This document shows positions 7,701 to 8,437 of a stretch of DNA of 8,437 bases, one piece after another (the stretch's first letter is position 1; the number at the start of each line of letters is the position of its first letter). The position numbers and the translations under genes were made by a program. The stretch spans positions 1 through 8,437 of the forward strand of contig JAAZAW010000109.1 in NCBI GenBank assembly GCA_012514125.1, in the 5' to 3' direction. Below the pieces are notes generated by a model, which was not told where the DNA came from, did no database searches, and saw only the letters and a program-made list of their open reading frames with translations. The stretch comes from Phycisphaerae bacterium. GTDB lineage: Bacteria > Planctomycetota > Phycisphaerae > JAAYCJ01.

Positions 7701-8236
7701 AATCCAATCCATCTCGCCGCAGATCCCGCAAGTTCACCATCCGGCGTTTGTTCCGTCAATACCCCTTTTACCGTCTTTGGTTCTCCACTAGGACCGATGA
7801 TCGCCGTCCACCTCATCCCCATCAAACTTTCAATGGGAACATAAAACATATATGTATGATACCCCTTCGACGCGACATTCCGATACGCCGGCAGATTGCA
7901 CTGCACCGTAATTTCAACCCGATCGGACCGAATCCCCACTTCCTTACGATAAGGCAACTCCGGATTTTTGCTTATCGTGTTTACCACCTCCCAGCCCCCC
8001 ACTCTCGTCGTCTGAACCTCCCCCGTCTGTGTGAATGTCTTCGGCTCGAGATAAGTGAGTGTAACCTTTTCGATCAATACATTTCCCCGCCAGTTTACCT
8101 CAGTTCCCGGAGTCTTGGTCTGTGAAAAAATCGATACCCCAGGTTGCGACTCAGCCGCATCAGAAAAACTCTCCTGCCAAAACAAACAGACTACCGTTAT
8201 CATTTCAAAGGTAATCAACCAGATCGTAAATTTCAT
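4754..8236 (-). CDS. Large secreted GH42-like glycoside hydrolase with trimerisation-like domain
   Basis: From the ATG at 8236 this is a 1160-residue exported protein. It opens with a signal peptide (MKFTIWLITF, hydrophobic to about 20, probable cleavage near SDAA). Residues 30-480 are mostly beta-type and unassigned; about 320-405 (PGLYVVRIF, WLPAGEFRLRLTG) resembles a carbohydrate-binding beta sandwich. Residues 480-800 look like a TIM barrel. GLCPLN (Cys597), then MIDEVGF (Glu627), then CGCDYC (Cys636, 638, 641) follows the GH42 order of a zinc cysteine, the acid/base glutamate and three more zinc cysteines. Residues 825-1010 resemble the GH42 trimerisation domain (VAIIFSEKSRNW, FRVVILPSTCCLSDEEIQ, GGHVYVMGD). 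A beta C-terminus ends the protein. The GH42 nucleophile is not evident. The ATG at 8296 adds 20 basic residues before the signal peptide and has no usable ribosome site, so 8236 was chosen. A hypothetical-glycosyl-hydrolase type is the main alternative. The regulator follows after 123 bases; substrate unknown. Confidence 0.8.
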   Translation of the reverse strand: MKFTIWLITFEMITVVCLFWQESFSDAAESQPGVSIFSQTKTPGTEVNWRGNVLIEKVTLTYLEPKTFTQTGEVQTTRVGGWEVVNTISKNPELPYRKEVGIRSDRVEITVQCNLPAYRNVASKGYHTYMFYVPIESLMGMRWTAIIGPSGEPKTVKGVLTEQTPDGELAGSAARWIGFSSMGKNIIFDLNPKGLTSSYCSNSDLHSPWNVRKAGKYITFSISVAARDWGGVLSSKVIIFEASPDDYLNYHTGDPYWYFYQIPIIQNFIFGEYIDDKAYVTIKSNLYDVNKGYGWASNEGLKDYSEVPASFVYTATMGSRDNEFIIKVDKPGLYVVRIFSSNITADESGPFSVISNGEMKARDQKVQGGKYKTITYLQWLPAGEFRLRLTGSWILSGLSLQRVIHENEDYAFNRGVWLVPDIFEPTPVLSSRFYRKPPEYKVAISEIDLPPKKLIEPKSIEGFSDLETSLPAVDDPKMAWRYDGFIGGMGQDNNGTFLEYDTPEKITRRLKEMKAKGVTVVILNGYLARHCFQGQLARVQKKVKEITQIAHSLDIKVIDHCELTILWYMETALRYMSEHLDWCQRTIDDDTLFQGLCPLNRAHRNAYFSRMREYIADTGIDGVMIDEVGFHSGKTCGCDYCRAQFTKETGLIMPIGKNSQMIDTKSSLLHKAWFEWRQKAVGDWWVEFRKKAADNRKDFCIMGYVCNAGLWSEFDYKFGYDLFAMARSNDFVGTEIWLGNPMDNYRFVYADRRYFNIFRHEGGYPVFGLVYHSNDEYFAYFGWAMNNMLGQSTWDSTEVSVKSNTPNFLKWPENMNKQFAREMGDVAIIFSEKSRNWAPSGVPARDGIGLSQILSDNHVQHVILTERSLKESEDLKKFRVVILPSTCCLSDEEIQVVREYVKQGGHVYVMGDAGLLDVYGTARAEWGFADIVGCDVSVNATWPVGTRLSSEGGQSIPYSQSLLKIIPRSNSTSLKVLVNTMNNQGRILGPACVSNTFGKGTITYCSAQLGTMNYQTVYRDTWEYELDPSLAEIFLKTFRETAGSEPLNFEVIQISPQMISSHWRQNIDGVDCTLIHFLNATGVRMKKGDKMVYKKTLPAFPALDKDVIFEIGLPSISQAYVTSPDYAGRKEVRFEKVDEGRYRVIVPKEAIHAYAMVVLQ

Positions 8237-8242
8237 GCGAAT

Positions 8243-8253
8243 TCCCAGCCTCC
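8243..8253 (-). promoter_or_regulatory. Ribosome binding region that decides the start of the secreted protein
   Basis: On the minus strand GGAGG (8253-8249) and GGGA (8246-8243) lie 12 and 6 bases before the ATG at 8236. The alternative ATG at 8296 has only AGG directly touching it. Together with the signal peptide beginning at 8236, this favours the inner start. Confidence 0.6.
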
Positions 8254-8270
8254 ACCTGCAACGTTTGACA

Positions 8271-8303
8271 TGAAAGGAATATGGATTTTCATCCATCCTT
8301 TGA
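8271..8303 (-). promoter_or_regulatory. Bulged hairpin in the leader of the secreted glycosidase-like gene
   Basis: On the minus strand, AAAGG plus ATGGAT pairs with ATCCAT plus CCTTT around a GAAA tetraloop, with a 3-base bulge (ATT) on one side. That gives 11 pairs in all. It sits between the upstream terminator and the ribosome site at 8243-8253. The upstream ATG at 8296 is buried in the stem, another reason to doubt it as a start. It may influence message stability or translation, or may be an operator; no riboswitch family is recognised. Confidence 0.4.
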
Positions 8304-8335
8304 CTGTACTTCTTACATCTATAGCGATCGTCTTT

Positions 8336-8370
8336 AAAAATGGCTTCGTGAGTGTCACGAAGCCAATTTT
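8336..8370 (-). terminator. Intrinsic terminator of an unseen upstream minus-strand gene
   Basis: A perfect 10-bp stem, TGGCTTCGTG (8341-8350) and CACGAAGCCA (8356-8365), closes a 5-base loop. On the minus strand it is followed by TTTTTAAAG, and on the plus strand by ATTTT, so it could work both ways. No plus-strand gene ends nearby, so the minus-strand use is the likely one. It would end a gene lying mainly beyond the right edge and separate it from the glycosidase-like gene. Confidence 0.85.
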
Positions 8371-8437
8371 CTCATCCACTTTTAAAAACCAACATTCAAA
8401 CAACTCGAACACTATGGATGCTGGTCAAAATATACAA
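8371..8437 (-). other. Right edge: no gene assignable
   Basis: The terminator implies that a minus-strand gene ends here or just past the edge. The three minus-strand frames stop at 8396-8398, 8412-8414 and 8425-8427, so up to 13 codons of a C-terminus could be present (for example LYILTSIHSVRVV before the stop at 8396-8398). A plus-strand ATG at 8414 also stays open to the edge but has no ribosome site. Nothing allows a choice. The stretch from 8237 to 8335 holds the leader hairpin and no clear -35/-10 pair. Confidence 0.3.

Noticed and set aside
8414..8437. Plus-strand gene start at the right edge (ATG at 8414)
   Set aside because: Only 8 codons are visible, with no ribosome site, and the nearby terminator is better explained by a minus-strand gene ending here.

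Overview
The window looks like part of a bacterial chromosome of moderate GC with AT-rich intergenic gaps. The gene types fit an anaerobic or facultative heterotroph of the Planctomycetota-Verrucomicrobiota-Lentisphaerota-Kiritimatiellota kind: a very large secreted glycosidase-like protein, a GntR/LacI hybrid regulator with a C-terminal tail, a Gfo/Idh/MocA oxidoreductase, and an AmrS-type radical SAM enzyme. This placement is an inference from gene content; the window holds no rRNA or other marker that fixes it.

Left part (1-984, plus strand): a possible tail of an upstream gene, then two small cysteine-cluster proteins of the YkgJ/UPF0153 type (CxxCxxCC). They overlap by 7 bases and so are probably translated together. 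They converge on the next gene, with 41 bases between the stops.

Middle and right part (1026-8236, all minus strand): read in the direction of transcription, a secreted protein of about 1160 residues with a GH42-like barrel and trimerisation-like domain comes first. It is followed by a GntR-type regulator with a LacI-like sugar-binding domain, a Gfo/Idh/MocA NAD(P)-dependent oxidoreductase, and finally a radical SAM enzyme of the AmmeMemoRadiSam system (amrS). The first three look like a small carbohydrate-use locus: an exported enzyme acts on a glycan or glycoside, the regulator senses a released sugar, and the oxidoreductase acts on the sugar or a derivative. amrS has its own good promoter and probably belongs to a separate process. 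The regulator also has a strong sigma70-type promoter with small dyads around it. A clear intrinsic terminator at 8336-8370 isolates the locus from whatever lies to the right.

The most interesting points are as follows. The large secreted protein carries what looks like the four-cysteine zinc site and the acid/base glutamate of GH42, but it has about 480 extra N-terminal residues and no obvious GH42 nucleophile. Its true start is probably at 8236, where a signal peptide begins, not at the upstream ATG at 8296. A bulged hairpin lies in its leader. The regulator has a basic tail of about 60 residues beyond the sugar-binding domain. No mobile element, CRISPR array, tRNA or rRNA was seen.
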